A stretch of DNA of 64,000 nt from Bacteroidota bacterium (GTDB taxonomy: Bacteria; Bacteroidota; Bacteroidia; Cytophagales; Cyclobacteriaceae), in assembly GCA_016191555.1 (NCBI GenBank), contig JACPVX010000029.1, positions 176,706 through 240,705 of the forward strand, read 5' to 3'. The notes beneath the pieces were generated by a model that was given only the letters and a program-made list of their open reading frames with translations, ran no database searches and was not told the DNA's origin. Both the position numbers and the translations under genes were made by a program. Below, one piece after another: positions 8,760 to 18,398 of this stretch (position 1 is the stretch's first letter; the number at the start of each line of letters is the position of its first letter).

Positions 8760-9452
8760 ATGAGACTCGGGCAGTTGTCACGAAAACTGGGAGTGAGCAC
8801 CCCAGAAATCATTCAGTTTCTGGCTTCCAAACAAATTACCATTGGCGAAGATTCGAATGCTAAAATTGAGGATGCACACGCCCATTGGGTAACCGAAAAA
8901 TTTGCTCCTCACCTGCTTGCTTCGGTAGAAGAAGTGATGGCCGAAGAAAAGCAAGAAGTTGCAATCCCTGTAGAAGCCACTCCGGTTATCGAAATTCCCG
9001 CAGCCGAAATTATTAGCGAAGAACCTGCTTTGCCAGAAGTGATTAAAGCTCCTAAAATTGAATTGGCCGGACTGAAGGTCTTAGGTAAAATTGAAATTCC
9101 GGAGAAAAAGAAAAAGACAGACGAAAGCGCAGAAGGCACATCCGAAGAAAAAGAAAGAAAGCCACGCAACGAAAGACAGCGTGCTGCTACTCGCGAATAC
9201 CAAGAGCGTCCACGCAAGAACCCGGTAGCATTGCAACGCGAGCGTGAACAACGTGAAGCTGAGCGATTACGAAAAGAAAAACTTGCTGAAGAGAAGGAAA
9301 AGAAAACTAATCACTACCTCAATCGGGTAAAGCCCGCTACTCCAGCGAAAAAAATGAAGAAAACAGAAGAGGCTACAGAAATGATCGACACTCCCGTTGA
9401 AAAAAAGCCTACTACCTTATGGGGCAAATTTATGCGGTGGTTAAATACGTAA
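8760..9452 (+). CDS. IF2-N-like domain protein with charged tail
   Basis: A 230-residue protein. Residues 1-35 (MRLGQLSRKLGVSTPEIIQFL) resemble the small helical IF2_N/SAP-like module at the start of bacterial translation initiation factor 2. The rest is low-complexity: an acidic stretch with repeated EIPAAE-like units (65-105), then long Lys/Arg/Glu-rich helices. No GTPase domain is present, so it is not IF2. It might bind nucleic acid or ribosomes, but that is inference. It has its own strong promoter and ends in a hairpin. Confidence 0.75.
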   Translation: MRLGQLSRKLGVSTPEIIQFLASKQITIGEDSNAKIEDAHAHWVTEKFAPHLLASVEEVMAEEKQEVAIPVEATPVIEIPAAEIISEEPALPEVIKAPKIELAGLKVLGKIEIPEKKKKTDESAEGTSEEKERKPRNERQRAATREYQERPRKNPVALQREREQREAERLRKEKLAEEKEKKTNHYLNRVKPATPAKKMKKTEEATEMIDTPVEKKPTTLWGKFMRWLNT

Positions 9453-9469
9453 GCATCTAACCACCGCAT
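9432..9469. terminator. 12-bp perfect inverted repeat overlapping a stop codon
   Basis: ATGCGGTGGTTA (9432-9443) and TAACCACCGCAT (9458-9469) pair perfectly around a 14-base loop. The left arm lies inside the last codons of the IF2-N-like gene. It sits between convergent genes and may end both transcripts, though neither side has a strong T-run. Confidence 0.5.
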
Positions 9470-9475
9470 GATCAT

Positions 9476-12400
9476 TTAGTTTTTCTTAGCAGGTCGCTTG
9501 TACTTCACCGGAGGTGCAGGCTCTGGTTTCATCTCCATGCCTTGCGTCTTCAATAATTTCAATGCTTCTTCTACCGCTCTTTCCAATTGCGGGTCACGGC
9601 CTTTGATCACATCAGCGGGCAATTGTTCCACCTGAACATCTGGTGAAATGCCAACTCCTTCTACCGCCCATTGGCCATTCACATCATAGAATCCTCCACG
9701 AGGAGCCACCATGCGTCCACCATCTACAAATGGAGGAGTGTCCCAGGTGCCTACCAATCCACCCCATGTTTTCGTACCGATGAGTGTACCGATTTTCATT
9801 TTGTTGAACAGATATGGAAGCAAATCGCCACCCGATCCGGCACGCTCGTTAATCAACATCACTTTCGGTCCGTAGATAGCAGCATGTGGCACACGGAACG
9901 GCAAGTGCTCTTCGGTGCGCGAGTTAAAATATCCTTGCAGATCGCGCGCCATAATGTCGACCATGTAATCAGCCGCGGAGCCACCACCATTGTTGCGCTC
10001 GTCAATAATAGCTCCCTTCTTTTCTTGTTGAGCAAAGTAGTAGCGATTGAAAGAAGTGTAGCCCGGATTGCCTGTGTTGGGTACATACACGTATGCCAAC
10101 TGACCTTTCGATAGCTCATTTACTTTTCTGCGATTGCCTTCTACCCAATCAATGTTACGCAGTTGATTTTCGTTTTCCACCGGAACTACTGTAACAACGC
10201 GCGCACCTTCCGTAGAAGGTTTGTTGTTCACTTTTATTTTTGTTTGCCGATTGGCAGTTGCTTCGAAGTATTTGTAAATATTCACCGAAGTTGAGATTGG
10301 CTGCCCATTTACTTCCAATAAATAATCACCTGCGCTGATATTCACACCAGGCTCACGTAGCGGAGCTTTTAGTTCCGGATTCCAGCTTTCACCCAAATAG
10401 GTTTTCTTAACTCGGTAGTAGCCATTTTCAATTTCAAAATCGGCACCGAGCAAACCCACCGGCACATTATCGATGTTTGGAAAATCTCCACCACTCGTAT
10501 ATGAATGACCTACCGCAACTTCGCCACCTAAAATATCAACCACATAATTTAAGTCGGAGCGATGACGCACATGTTCAATCCACGGGCTGTACCATTTGTA
10601 CACATCATTCCACGGTGCACCGTGAACATTGTTTACATACAAAAAGTCGCGTTGGTAGCGCCAGCCTTCGCGGAAGATTTGTTTCCATTCTTCCATCGGG
10701 TTGATTTTTAATTTCATGGTACCCGCAGCTTCTACTTTCCCATCACCAATCTTTTTATTTGAATCGCCTGTACCTAAAATTCCCCAGATGGCGTTACTGC
10801 GGTAGAGCAACGACTTGCGATCATGCGAAATGGCAACGTCATTCACCGGACTGAGATACACTTCTGTTTTCCGATCTTTAAAATTGTAGCGATGCAATGT
10901 TTGTCCTTGTTGATTCGCCACAATCTCTGAATAAAACAAATACCCATCCGGGGCCGGATAAAGCGCAGCATAGTTTCGCTGTGGCACATCCACCGCCAAC
11001 ATGCGATTCGCTAATCCATCCATATCAATTTTCACAATCGGAGTTGCATCTTTCTTCGCTTCATCTTTTGCTTTTTCCTTTTCATCATCGCTGCGTGGTG
11101 CGAGTGGAGATGCATCATCTTTACTTAATACCACCACATACAATGCACGAGTGATGGGACGATCATACGAACTCATATCTAACCAACCGGAGTTCAACGC
11201 GTAGTTGGTGCTCGCTAAAATGTAAAGGTATTTTCCGGTCGCATCCCACACAGGCGAGACCGCATCAGCCATGCCATCGGTGAGTTGCAAGTTCTGATTG
11301 GTCTCTACATTAAATACTTTAATTGCCTTGTGGTGATTGTCTTGAATTTTCGGATAGGCAATCCATTTGCTATCGGGCGACCACACCGGATTCAATGTGC
11401 GATTGGGGTGAGCGTAGCGTTCGTTATCCACTTTCTTAGTGATGCCGCTATTCACATCCGTATACCACAACACATAATCGGTGTCGGTAAATGCAATGTA
11501 TTTGCCATCGGGCGACCATGTGGGTTTGAAAAAGAAAGTGGGTTTTGAAATCGCAATTGTCTTGGGTTTTTCTAATCCTTCCTGATCGCCAATCATTAAT
11601 TGATATTCTCCACTCGCATCGCTGAACCACGCGATCTTCTTTCCATCGGGCGACCACACCGGTGAACGATCGGCAGCGCCAGGTTGGTGGGAGATATTTC
11701 TCCAATCACCTTTCTCTTTCGGGGCGGTAAAAATTTCACCACGGTATTCAAATAAAGCGCGCTGGCCAGTAGGTGATAAAGAAGCATTCACTAATGCAGT
11801 CGGCTTCACATCTTCCCATCGTTCGCGGGCCCAATGGAAATCTCCACGCACGTTCACCACTACGCGCTTGGTCGTCCCATTGGCCGGATTTAAAATATTC
11901 AGGTATCCGCCTTGTTCATACACAATCAAACCTCCTCCTGCATCCAAACTTTTTGCATCAAAGTCAGAATGGAATGTTTGTTGTTTCAATTCATTTGTGG
12001 CTGGATTGTATGACCACACATTGTTCGCATAATCGCGCTCGGACAAAAAGTAAACCACATTATTTAACCAAACCGGATCGGTGTGTCGCTCGTTGTCGGT
12101 TTGTGGCGTCATCTTCAATGAATAATTTTTTAGATCGACAATCCAGATTGGTTTGGCTTGTCCGCCACGGTAGTTTCTCCACTCGGGATCCCAAAATCCA
12201 ATTTGCTGGTAGGCGATGTACTTTCCGTCTTCTGAAATTTCTCCGGCTACTGCACGAGGAATCGACAAAGCTTCTTCCATTCCACCGGTGCGTTTGATCG
12301 AATAAATTTTAGATTCTTGCGTGGGCACTGCTTCGCGCGAAGACGCAAAGAGAATAGATTCTCCATCGGGAGTCCAGCCCGTTACATTGTCTCCACCCGG

Positions 12401-12709
12401 ATGCCAGGTGAGGCGCTCGGGTTGACCGCCTTCGCTCGGGATGATGTAGGCATCGGTGTTGCCATCGTATTGGCCTGTGAATGCAATGTATTTTCCATCA
12501 GGCGAAAAGTGAGGCAAGCTCTCCTGACCTTCGTTACTGGTGAGGCGCCTAGCTTCCCCACCTTCTTTGCCAACAATCCACAAGTCATTGGCATAAACAA
12601 AAGCAATGTGGGTTTGACTAATCGTGGGTTGCCTCAGCAACATGGTGCCTTGTGCCCATGTATAACAACCAACAAGGTTTAGTATAAAAAGGATAAACAG
12701 TTTTTTCAT
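9476..12709 (-). CDS. Tricorn-type S41 protease with N-terminal propellers
   Basis: From the ATG at 12709 the product has 1077 residues with a signal peptide (FILFILNLVGCYTWAQ). A longer open frame begins at 12829, but the extra 40 codons overlap another small gene and a terminator, so the internal ATG is preferred. The first 650 residues contain WD40/TolB-like propeller repeats (repeated WSPDGKxIA). A PDZ-like segment follows, then the S41 core with DERNNGGGSAADY and the nucleophile motif ERAGSGGD (Ser about 959). This is the layout of tricorn protease homologues, which trim peptides; here it is exported. It contains the family's characteristic final GISPDV. Confidence 0.93.
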   Translation of the reverse strand: MKKLFILFILNLVGCYTWAQGTMLLRQPTISQTHIAFVYANDLWIVGKEGGEARRLTSNEGQESLPHFSPDGKYIAFTGQYDGNTDAYIIPSEGGQPERLTWHPGGDNVTGWTPDGESILFASSREAVPTQESKIYSIKRTGGMEEALSIPRAVAGEISEDGKYIAYQQIGFWDPEWRNYRGGQAKPIWIVDLKNYSLKMTPQTDNERHTDPVWLNNVVYFLSERDYANNVWSYNPATNELKQQTFHSDFDAKSLDAGGGLIVYEQGGYLNILNPANGTTKRVVVNVRGDFHWARERWEDVKPTALVNASLSPTGQRALFEYRGEIFTAPKEKGDWRNISHQPGAADRSPVWSPDGKKIAWFSDASGEYQLMIGDQEGLEKPKTIAISKPTFFFKPTWSPDGKYIAFTDTDYVLWYTDVNSGITKKVDNERYAHPNRTLNPVWSPDSKWIAYPKIQDNHHKAIKVFNVETNQNLQLTDGMADAVSPVWDATGKYLYILASTNYALNSGWLDMSSYDRPITRALYVVVLSKDDASPLAPRSDDEKEKAKDEAKKDATPIVKIDMDGLANRMLAVDVPQRNYAALYPAPDGYLFYSEIVANQQGQTLHRYNFKDRKTEVYLSPVNDVAISHDRKSLLYRSNAIWGILGTGDSNKKIGDGKVEAAGTMKLKINPMEEWKQIFREGWRYQRDFLYVNNVHGAPWNDVYKWYSPWIEHVRHRSDLNYVVDILGGEVAVGHSYTSGGDFPNIDNVPVGLLGADFEIENGYYRVKKTYLGESWNPELKAPLREPGVNISAGDYLLEVNGQPISTSVNIYKYFEATANRQTKIKVNNKPSTEGARVVTVVPVENENQLRNIDWVEGNRRKVNELSKGQLAYVYVPNTGNPGYTSFNRYYFAQQEKKGAIIDERNNGGGSAADYMVDIMARDLQGYFNSRTEEHLPFRVPHAAIYGPKVMLINERAGSGGDLLPYLFNKMKIGTLIGTKTWGGLVGTWDTPPFVDGGRMVAPRGGFYDVNGQWAVEGVGISPDVQVEQLPADVIKGRDPQLERAVEEALKLLKTQGMEMKPEPAPPVKYKRPAKKN

Positions 12710-12751
12710 ACGGTATTGATTTAAATTCAAAATAACAGATCGATCAATAAA

Positions 12752-12783
12752 AAACCCTACCGCTTGCGTAAACGATAGGGTTT
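12752..12783 (-). terminator. Intrinsic terminator for the 48-codon gene
   Basis: On the minus strand an 8-bp stem AAACCCTA/TAGGGTTT encloses a 16-base loop and is followed by a run of T (the + strand reads aataaaaaaccc). It lies just downstream of the small gene at 12802-12948 and upstream of the tricorn gene, separating their transcripts. Confidence 0.75.
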
Positions 12784-12801
12784 CTGGTAAAGAATAAGTT
12801 T

Positions 12802-12948
12802 TTAATCCAACGCATTCAATGTTGTCCAATACCGATAGGCTACAATAGCCTTCTCGAGTTTGCTCAACCTGGTGATGTCTTTTTTACTGTAGCGGGGAAG
12901 AATGGCTCTGTTAAGTGAGGCCATCATTTTAAAAATACTTTTCTTCAT
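12802..12948 (-). CDS. Small conserved basic protein (48 aa)
   Basis: ATG at 12948 to TAA at 12802 encodes 48 residues beginning MKKSIFKMMASLNRAILP and ending YRYWTTLNALD. I recognise this as a small protein commonly found in Bacteroidota, typically basic at the start and ending in W/Y-rich ...ALD, sometimes mislabelled in annotations; its role is unknown. It has a dedicated terminator downstream, supporting a real transcript. It lies 28 bases after the preceding sensor gene on the same strand. No promoter is obvious in that gap, so it may be read through from that gene. Confidence 0.7.
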   Translation of the reverse strand: MKKSIFKMMASLNRAILPRYSKKDITRLSKLEKAIVAYRYWTTLNALD

Positions 12949-12976
12949 AAGCTAAGGTTAGGTTTCGAATTTGAAT

Positions 12977-15568
12977 TTACGAATTAACTTCCTTTTCAGA
13001 CTTTATCTTCAGTTGAAATTTCCCTTCGGCTGCAGCCTTCATAAATTTTCGGAAATAGTTTTCTACCGGAAAAACAATTAAGGCGATGAAGACCTGAATG
13101 AAAAATTCCAATACCGGAGAGCTTCTGATTTCAATGGCCGTACTGATGGCGGTTTGTAAAAATTGAATAAATATGATAACCGTTAAAAGCGACAATACTT
13201 CGCTCACTGTTCGATACTTCTCGTTCGCCACACTTAACTTAACCGACAGTAACATGAGAATACCAAAGAAACCAAACTCCAATGCATAAAACCACCACCG
13301 CTTCCAGTAAGGAGGTAATATCTCAAAAGGAATGAGTTCAATTTTAGATTCATTGCCAAGCACATCGCGCGACTGCATAGCCAACTCATAGTCTCCTGGT
13401 GGCAGATATGGGAAATTAGCAATGTGATTGGAGTTGGACCAACTCGTCCAGCCATTGGTTAGTCCTTTCACTTGGTAGCGGTATTGCATCGCGTGGCTAC
13501 TAATGTAATCGGGTTGAATGAATTCGAATGCTAACTCATTCTCCGGTTGATCCATCGTTACTCGCTTTCCTTTGATTAGACTAATTTGTTGACCACGCAC
13601 CTGACGCAAGAGTAATGGGAAATGGGAATCATCTCCGGATGTTTGGCTATTGTTAAACTTATACAACTCATTATTTGCCGTAATGATCCACAAACTTTGT
13701 GCGTTTTCATCGGGTGCTAAGAAACGTAGATTAGGGAAGAGGCCAAGCCATTGTAACTTCAGCGATTTCAGCCGGGCGTCTACCGTACGCCATTGCACAC
13801 CGTCATTGAACCAAAAATAGCCTGCCGATGCAAAGTAGCGGTGCGGGCCGGGCAACGAATCGTAGCGCACAAATGAATTTTTGTGATCGAAGCGTTTAAA
13901 CTCACCCGAAGCCGCCAAATAAACTTCATTTCCATAAGCCACTCCTACCATTTCATCCAGCGAAGAATTGGAAATCGAAAAGGATGCCGCATCGGTAATT
14001 TTTCCGTCTATGGTTTCTATCCGATATGCTTTGGTGCTTCCGCACATCCAAATGTTTTGCAGGTTGTCTTCAAATGCATAACTGATGTGGTCGTTGAGTG
14101 TGTCGAGTAAGTGCGTTTCATTCCAATTGATTCCGTTCGCAACAAACGTCTTCACCTGATTATGGTAGGTGCCTACCAATAGCTGCTGCAGCGAAGTAGA
14201 GAAGAAAATAGTTTTTACCGGAGTAGCTGCAATGGGTTTTACTTTATCAGTCTGCACTTCAAATACACCTCCCAACCCGGCGGCTATTAATTTACCGTTC
14301 ACTTCAATCAGTTGAATGACTTTTCCTTCAATACCTGGCACTTTTCGGTAAGCATAACCAACCGGCTTCACCACCTTGGTTTCAAAAGTAGGAGATGGTG
14401 TTGAGGAAGATTCGCCTGATCGCTTACGCAAAAACCCAAAGCGACTTCTGCGTTGTTGGTTGGTTTGCACGGTGAGCGATGGGCGTGTTGCAGACGCTTC
14501 GTCTTTGGCAAGAAGATACAGACCCAATGTGGTGCCAACATACACTTGCCCTTGAATAGATTGGATGCACAGTAAGTTTCCGTTCAAGCCAGGGAAGTGA
14601 TTGAACGAACGGAATGGCAAAGATGGAGCAATGCGTGTAAATCCGTATTCATGCGCTACCCACACTCCGCCATTCTGATCTGCCATCAAAGCAAATACTT
14701 CATTATCGGGAAGGCCAGTGCTAAAGTCTAAATGATCGATGGTGGCTCCGGTAGTTACATCGATCAGCAACACGCCACCCAGCAATGTGCCTAGCGCGAT
14801 TTGTTTTTCGTTCATCCATACACCAAACTCCAATGTGTTTTGCCGCAGATAAGTGGCGTCTTGCAGTGGAAGTAATTCGGGGCTCGATTTTCCCTTCATC
14901 AGATAGACCGATCCTGCCTCCGTGCCGAGCAATATATCGCCTGTTTTTTTCTGCGCTGTCGCAAAAACGATTTCTTCCTGCACCGGAAGCGCAAGCTTAG
15001 TCTCTACTAATTTATTATTCTGCACCTGCATCAGGTGTTGAAAACCGGCTCTTACAAATACGCTGTCGCGAACTTCAATTAAACCATGAAATAATTTAGT
15101 ACTGTCGGCTTTGATCTCGATTTCTACTTTATCTGCCGAAATGATAAACAGTGAAGTCTCGCTAACGGCATACAACTTATCGGCTGCTACCAGACTGGAG
15201 AATATGGCAGGCTTCGCAAATGTTGGTTGAAATACCTTATCGCTTCCTTGCTGAACAATTTTTCCAAAGCCGAATACACCACCCACATACACTTGGTTTT
15301 GCAAAAGACAAAGTGTATAGACTGCACCGGGTGTTGGAATAAGGTGCCAGTTCTTTCCATCAAATTCGAGCACACCGCGTTTGTTGGTGAAATAGATTAA
15401 ACCGCTGGCATCTTGCACCATACCCATACTGCGGTAATCGATCCGCTCATCGCGAGGTGAGTAGTGTGTAAGAAATGAATTGCCTACTTGCGCAGCTAAT
15501 TGATGACTGACCTGCATCAGTGCGAGCACTAAAAAAACCCGGTAGATCATTGAAGAAAATTTTTTCAA
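12977..15568 (-). CDS. Two-component-sensor-like propeller/Y_Y_Y protein without output domain
   Basis: An 863-residue protein with a signal peptide (ending LAAQ). The N-terminal 650 residues read as sensor-type beta-propeller repeats (for example DASGLIYFTNKRGVLEFDGKNW and DQNGGVWVAHEYGF). Around 670-750 lies a Y_Y_Y domain (YRYQVKGLTNGWTSWSNSN ... FPYLPPGDYEL). Then three hydrophobic segments follow from about 757 to 840. In the usual family a kinase, LytTR or HTH domain follows the membrane segment; here the protein ends with a short charged tail. The start is 13 bases after the recG stop, so the two are probably co-transcribed. Signalling would need a partner protein. Confidence 0.85.
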   Translation of the reverse strand: MKKFSSMIYRVFLVLALMQVSHQLAAQVGNSFLTHYSPRDERIDYRSMGMVQDASGLIYFTNKRGVLEFDGKNWHLIPTPGAVYTLCLLQNQVYVGGVFGFGKIVQQGSDKVFQPTFAKPAIFSSLVAADKLYAVSETSLFIISADKVEIEIKADSTKLFHGLIEVRDSVFVRAGFQHLMQVQNNKLVETKLALPVQEEIVFATAQKKTGDILLGTEAGSVYLMKGKSSPELLPLQDATYLRQNTLEFGVWMNEKQIALGTLLGGVLLIDVTTGATIDHLDFSTGLPDNEVFALMADQNGGVWVAHEYGFTRIAPSLPFRSFNHFPGLNGNLLCIQSIQGQVYVGTTLGLYLLAKDEASATRPSLTVQTNQQRRSRFGFLRKRSGESSSTPSPTFETKVVKPVGYAYRKVPGIEGKVIQLIEVNGKLIAAGLGGVFEVQTDKVKPIAATPVKTIFFSTSLQQLLVGTYHNQVKTFVANGINWNETHLLDTLNDHISYAFEDNLQNIWMCGSTKAYRIETIDGKITDAASFSISNSSLDEMVGVAYGNEVYLAASGEFKRFDHKNSFVRYDSLPGPHRYFASAGYFWFNDGVQWRTVDARLKSLKLQWLGLFPNLRFLAPDENAQSLWIITANNELYKFNNSQTSGDDSHFPLLLRQVRGQQISLIKGKRVTMDQPENELAFEFIQPDYISSHAMQYRYQVKGLTNGWTSWSNSNHIANFPYLPPGDYELAMQSRDVLGNESKIELIPFEILPPYWKRWWFYALEFGFFGILMLLSVKLSVANEKYRTVSEVLSLLTVIIFIQFLQTAISTAIEIRSSPVLEFFIQVFIALIVFPVENYFRKFMKAAAEGKFQLKIKSEKEVNS

Positions 15569-15581
15569 AATTAATGATTTG

Positions 15582-17672
15582 CTAGCTTATGCGGCTCCAA
15601 TTAACAGCCGCCTTTTTAATCGATTCAATTTGTTGCAAGATCAACCTGTTTTCAGGCTGTTGGCGGAGTGGATCTTTTTCTAAAACGGCTTGAGCTACTT
15701 CGCGGGCCTGTTGAAGCAGTTCGCCATCTTTACCCAAGTCTGCAATCAGCAAATCTAGTGCGCCACTCTGTTGAGTACCCATCAAATCGCCCGGGCCACG
15801 CAGTTTCAGGTCTGTCTCTGCTATTTCGAATCCGTTGTTGGTTCGTACCATCGTTTCGATGCGTGTTTTGGATTCGGCACTCAATTTATGATCGGTCATT
15901 AAAATACAATACGACTGCTCAGCTCCACGACCAACACGTCCACGCAATTGATGCATTTGAGACAGTCCAAATCGCTGCGCGCTTTCAATCACCATCACTG
16001 ATGCGTTCGGCACATCTACACCTACTTCGATCACCGTAGTGGCGACCATGATTTTAGTTTCGCCCTTTACAAAACGGGCCATTTCATAATCTTTCGCTTC
16101 GGGTTTCATTTGCCCGTGCACAATGCTGATCGGCACATCGGGAAACGCGCGTGCAATGCTTTCATATCCATCCATCAAATGTTTCAAATCCAACTTCTCC
16201 GATTCCTCAATGAGCGGATACACCATATAAATTTGACGCCCGGCCTCCAGTTGCGTTTTGATAAACCCATTTACCTGTAAGCGATGCGAATCAAAACGGT
16301 GCGTAGTTTTGATCGGCTTGCGGCCTTTCGGCAATTCATCAATCACCGAAATTTCCAAATCGCCATAGAGTGTCATGGCGAGTGTGCGTGGAATCGGTGT
16401 AGCCGTCATCACCAACACATGCGGATAGAAGTCGGCATTTTTTTGCCATAATTTGGAGCGTTGTGCTACGCCAAAACGATGTTGTTCATCGATGATGGCC
16501 AGCCCAAGTTTTTTAAACTTCACTTCTTCTTCCAGCAGCGCATGGGTGCCGATTAAAATCTTCAATGTACCATCCACCAATTGTTCATGGATGGGTTTGC
16601 GCGCACTCTTCTTTACTGAACCAGTGAGCAGCGCAATAGGAATACCCATTTTGTCTGCATACTTTTTAAGATTGCTATAGTGTTGCTGCGCTAGAATTTC
16701 GGTAGGCGCCATCAACGCAGCCTGCGCATCACTGCCGATAGCGAGTAAAATGGAAATGAAAGCTACAATCGTTTTACCGCTGCCCACATCACCTTGCAAA
16801 AGGCGGTTCATTTGCTTGCCCGACTTCATATCGGTATAGATTTCGCGAACGACTTTTTTTTGTGCGTTCGTCAGGTCAAACGGTAAATGTTCTTTGTAAA
16901 ACTGGGTGAGAATGGCGGTGTCGCTGAACACCATTCCTTTGAACTTACCTTGCCGTACTAACTTTAATTTGATCAGCTGTAGCTGAACAAAAAAAAGTTC
17001 TTCAAACTTCAACCTACGTTGGGCACTCAGCAACCACTCGTTGTTTCTAGGAAAATGAATGTTGATGATCGCTTCTTTTTTGCCGATTAATTTTTGTTGC
17101 TGCACGATGGCTGTCGGCAATGTTTCACGAATGTGTGCGATGGCAGCTTTCAACAAGTCCTGCTGTAGCTTGATAATAAACTTATTGTCGATGTAGCGGT
17201 TGCGCAGCTTATCGGTAAGCGGATAAACCGGCTGGAGATAGCCGCCCTTTTCACTCTTTTCGGTGAGCACATCTATTTCCGGATGCGCCATGGATAGTTT
17301 ACTGCCATAGCGCGAAGGTTTGCCAAACACAACATAATCCACATTGGGTTTCACCTTCTGCATCACCCAGTTGATACCCTGAAACCAGACTAACTCAATT
17401 TCTCCTTCGCCATCCGTAAAGTAAGCGACCAGTCTCCGCTTGAATTTATCGCCAATCAATTCGATGTCGGTAATTTTTCCTTTCACCTGAATGAATGGCA
17501 TGAGTTCATTTACTTCCCGTAACGAATAAAAACGAGTGCGGTCTTCGTAGCGAAAAGGATAATGCTGAATTAAATCGCCAAAGGTGAACAACTTCAATTC
17601 TTTTTGAAGCAGGGCAGCGCGCTGTGGCCCCACGCCTTTTAAGAATTCCAGTGAAGTATCGAAGAAAGACAT
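15582..17672 (-). CDS. recG: ATP-dependent DNA helicase RecG
   Basis: A 696-residue helicase of normal RecG length. The N-terminal wedge/OB domain lies at about 55-150. Motif I is GDVGSGKT (294-301), motif II DEQH (395-398), motif III MTATPIPRT, followed by the RecG-typical LAMTLYGDLEISVIDELPKGRKP. Motifs V and VI are VATTVIEVGVDVPNA and QMHQLRGRVGRG. RecG unwinds branched DNA and remodels stalled forks. It appears to be first in a transcript with the propeller protein gene. All helicase motifs look intact. Confidence 0.98.
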   Translation of the reverse strand: MSFFDTSLEFLKGVGPQRAALLQKELKLFTFGDLIQHYPFRYEDRTRFYSLREVNELMPFIQVKGKITDIELIGDKFKRRLVAYFTDGEGEIELVWFQGINWVMQKVKPNVDYVVFGKPSRYGSKLSMAHPEIDVLTEKSEKGGYLQPVYPLTDKLRNRYIDNKFIIKLQQDLLKAAIAHIRETLPTAIVQQQKLIGKKEAIINIHFPRNNEWLLSAQRRLKFEELFFVQLQLIKLKLVRQGKFKGMVFSDTAILTQFYKEHLPFDLTNAQKKVVREIYTDMKSGKQMNRLLQGDVGSGKTIVAFISILLAIGSDAQAALMAPTEILAQQHYSNLKKYADKMGIPIALLTGSVKKSARKPIHEQLVDGTLKILIGTHALLEEEVKFKKLGLAIIDEQHRFGVAQRSKLWQKNADFYPHVLVMTATPIPRTLAMTLYGDLEISVIDELPKGRKPIKTTHRFDSHRLQVNGFIKTQLEAGRQIYMVYPLIEESEKLDLKHLMDGYESIARAFPDVPISIVHGQMKPEAKDYEMARFVKGETKIMVATTVIEVGVDVPNASVMVIESAQRFGLSQMHQLRGRVGRGAEQSYCILMTDHKLSAESKTRIETMVRTNNGFEIAETDLKLRGPGDLMGTQQSGALDLLIADLGKDGELLQQAREVAQAVLEKDPLRQQPENRLILQQIESIKKAAVNWSRIS

Positions 17673-17774
17673 TTTAATTTGGCAGTGTGCAAATTAAGGA
17701 ATGTTTGTTACGGTTGAATCATTGACTGATTTGGATGGGTGTTAGCACCTGAACAAAATTTTCAAATTAGCTAA

Positions 17775-18398
17775 TTACCGAATCACCGAATTAGCTTTCT
17801 TCCATTCCAGCGTATTGATCAGATGCATCACTTCTTTCTTCATGAAGTCGATGGCAGGCGCAAGGGAGTCGTTTTGAACTTTGGTGTTGAAATACAAAGC
17901 TCCGCGCAAAAAGTTTTTCGATGAATCAGTCATGGTGAATTGAAACTGACTTGGCACTTCGCCACTGATTTCAGCTATCAAAGCCGTTTTACCAAGCGGT
18001 GTCACCACCTTTACTTCATCGATGCCATACGCTTTGATTTGCTGCTTGCTAGTGAGGTTGTAAGCGTCATCCAAAAACTCTTTGAGCAATGCGTCTTTAT
18101 TCAGCAATCGCTTGTAGGTAATGTGGATGTTTGCCTTCAGTGTGGGGTAATAAATTTCCACCCAATGCTTTTCGTTAATCCACGATGTGTCGCGCAAGAG
18201 CTTGGCCGAAGTTGAATACTGAAATTGATAGGGTAGGCTATCCGGTAGCGGTTGGTATTTTGCTTCTGGCAATATCAATCGGTTATAACCTTTGGGTTTT
18301 GGTTGATAGTTGGTACTACAACTCACTGCGAGCCCGCTGATCGCCACGATGAGCAGCGCAATACATGCATTCTTAATCTTCTGACTTTTCGCTTTCAT
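17775..18398 (-). CDS. gldD: Gliding motility lipoprotein GldD
   Basis: A 207-residue lipoprotein with lipobox AVSC (Cys27). PKPKGYNRLILPEAKYQPLP and the following short beta-rich body match GldD, one of the lipoproteins needed for gliding motility and type IX secretion in Bacteroidota. The start overlaps the end of gldE by 26 bases, so they are translationally linked. The order ssb-gldE-gldD is the usual one in gliding Bacteroidota. GldD's biochemical role is still unclear. Confidence 0.92.
   Translation of the reverse strand: MKAKSQKIKNACIALLIVAISGLAVSCSTNYQPKPKGYNRLILPEAKYQPLPDSLPYQFQYSTSAKLLRDTSWINEKHWVEIYYPTLKANIHITYKRLLNKDALLKEFLDDAYNLTSKQQIKAYGIDEVKVVTPLGKTALIAEISGEVPSQFQFTMTDSSKNFLRGALYFNTKVQNDSLAPAIDFMKKEVMHLINTLEWKKANSVIR

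Noticed and set aside
9671..12297. Several plus-strand frames antisense to the tricorn gene
   Set aside because: Rich in His, Ser and Cys with no motifs; the minus-strand gene explains the region.
12710..12829. N-terminal extension of the tricorn protease to 12829
   Set aside because: It overlaps the 48-codon gene and a terminator, and the signal peptide begins at the internal ATG 12709.
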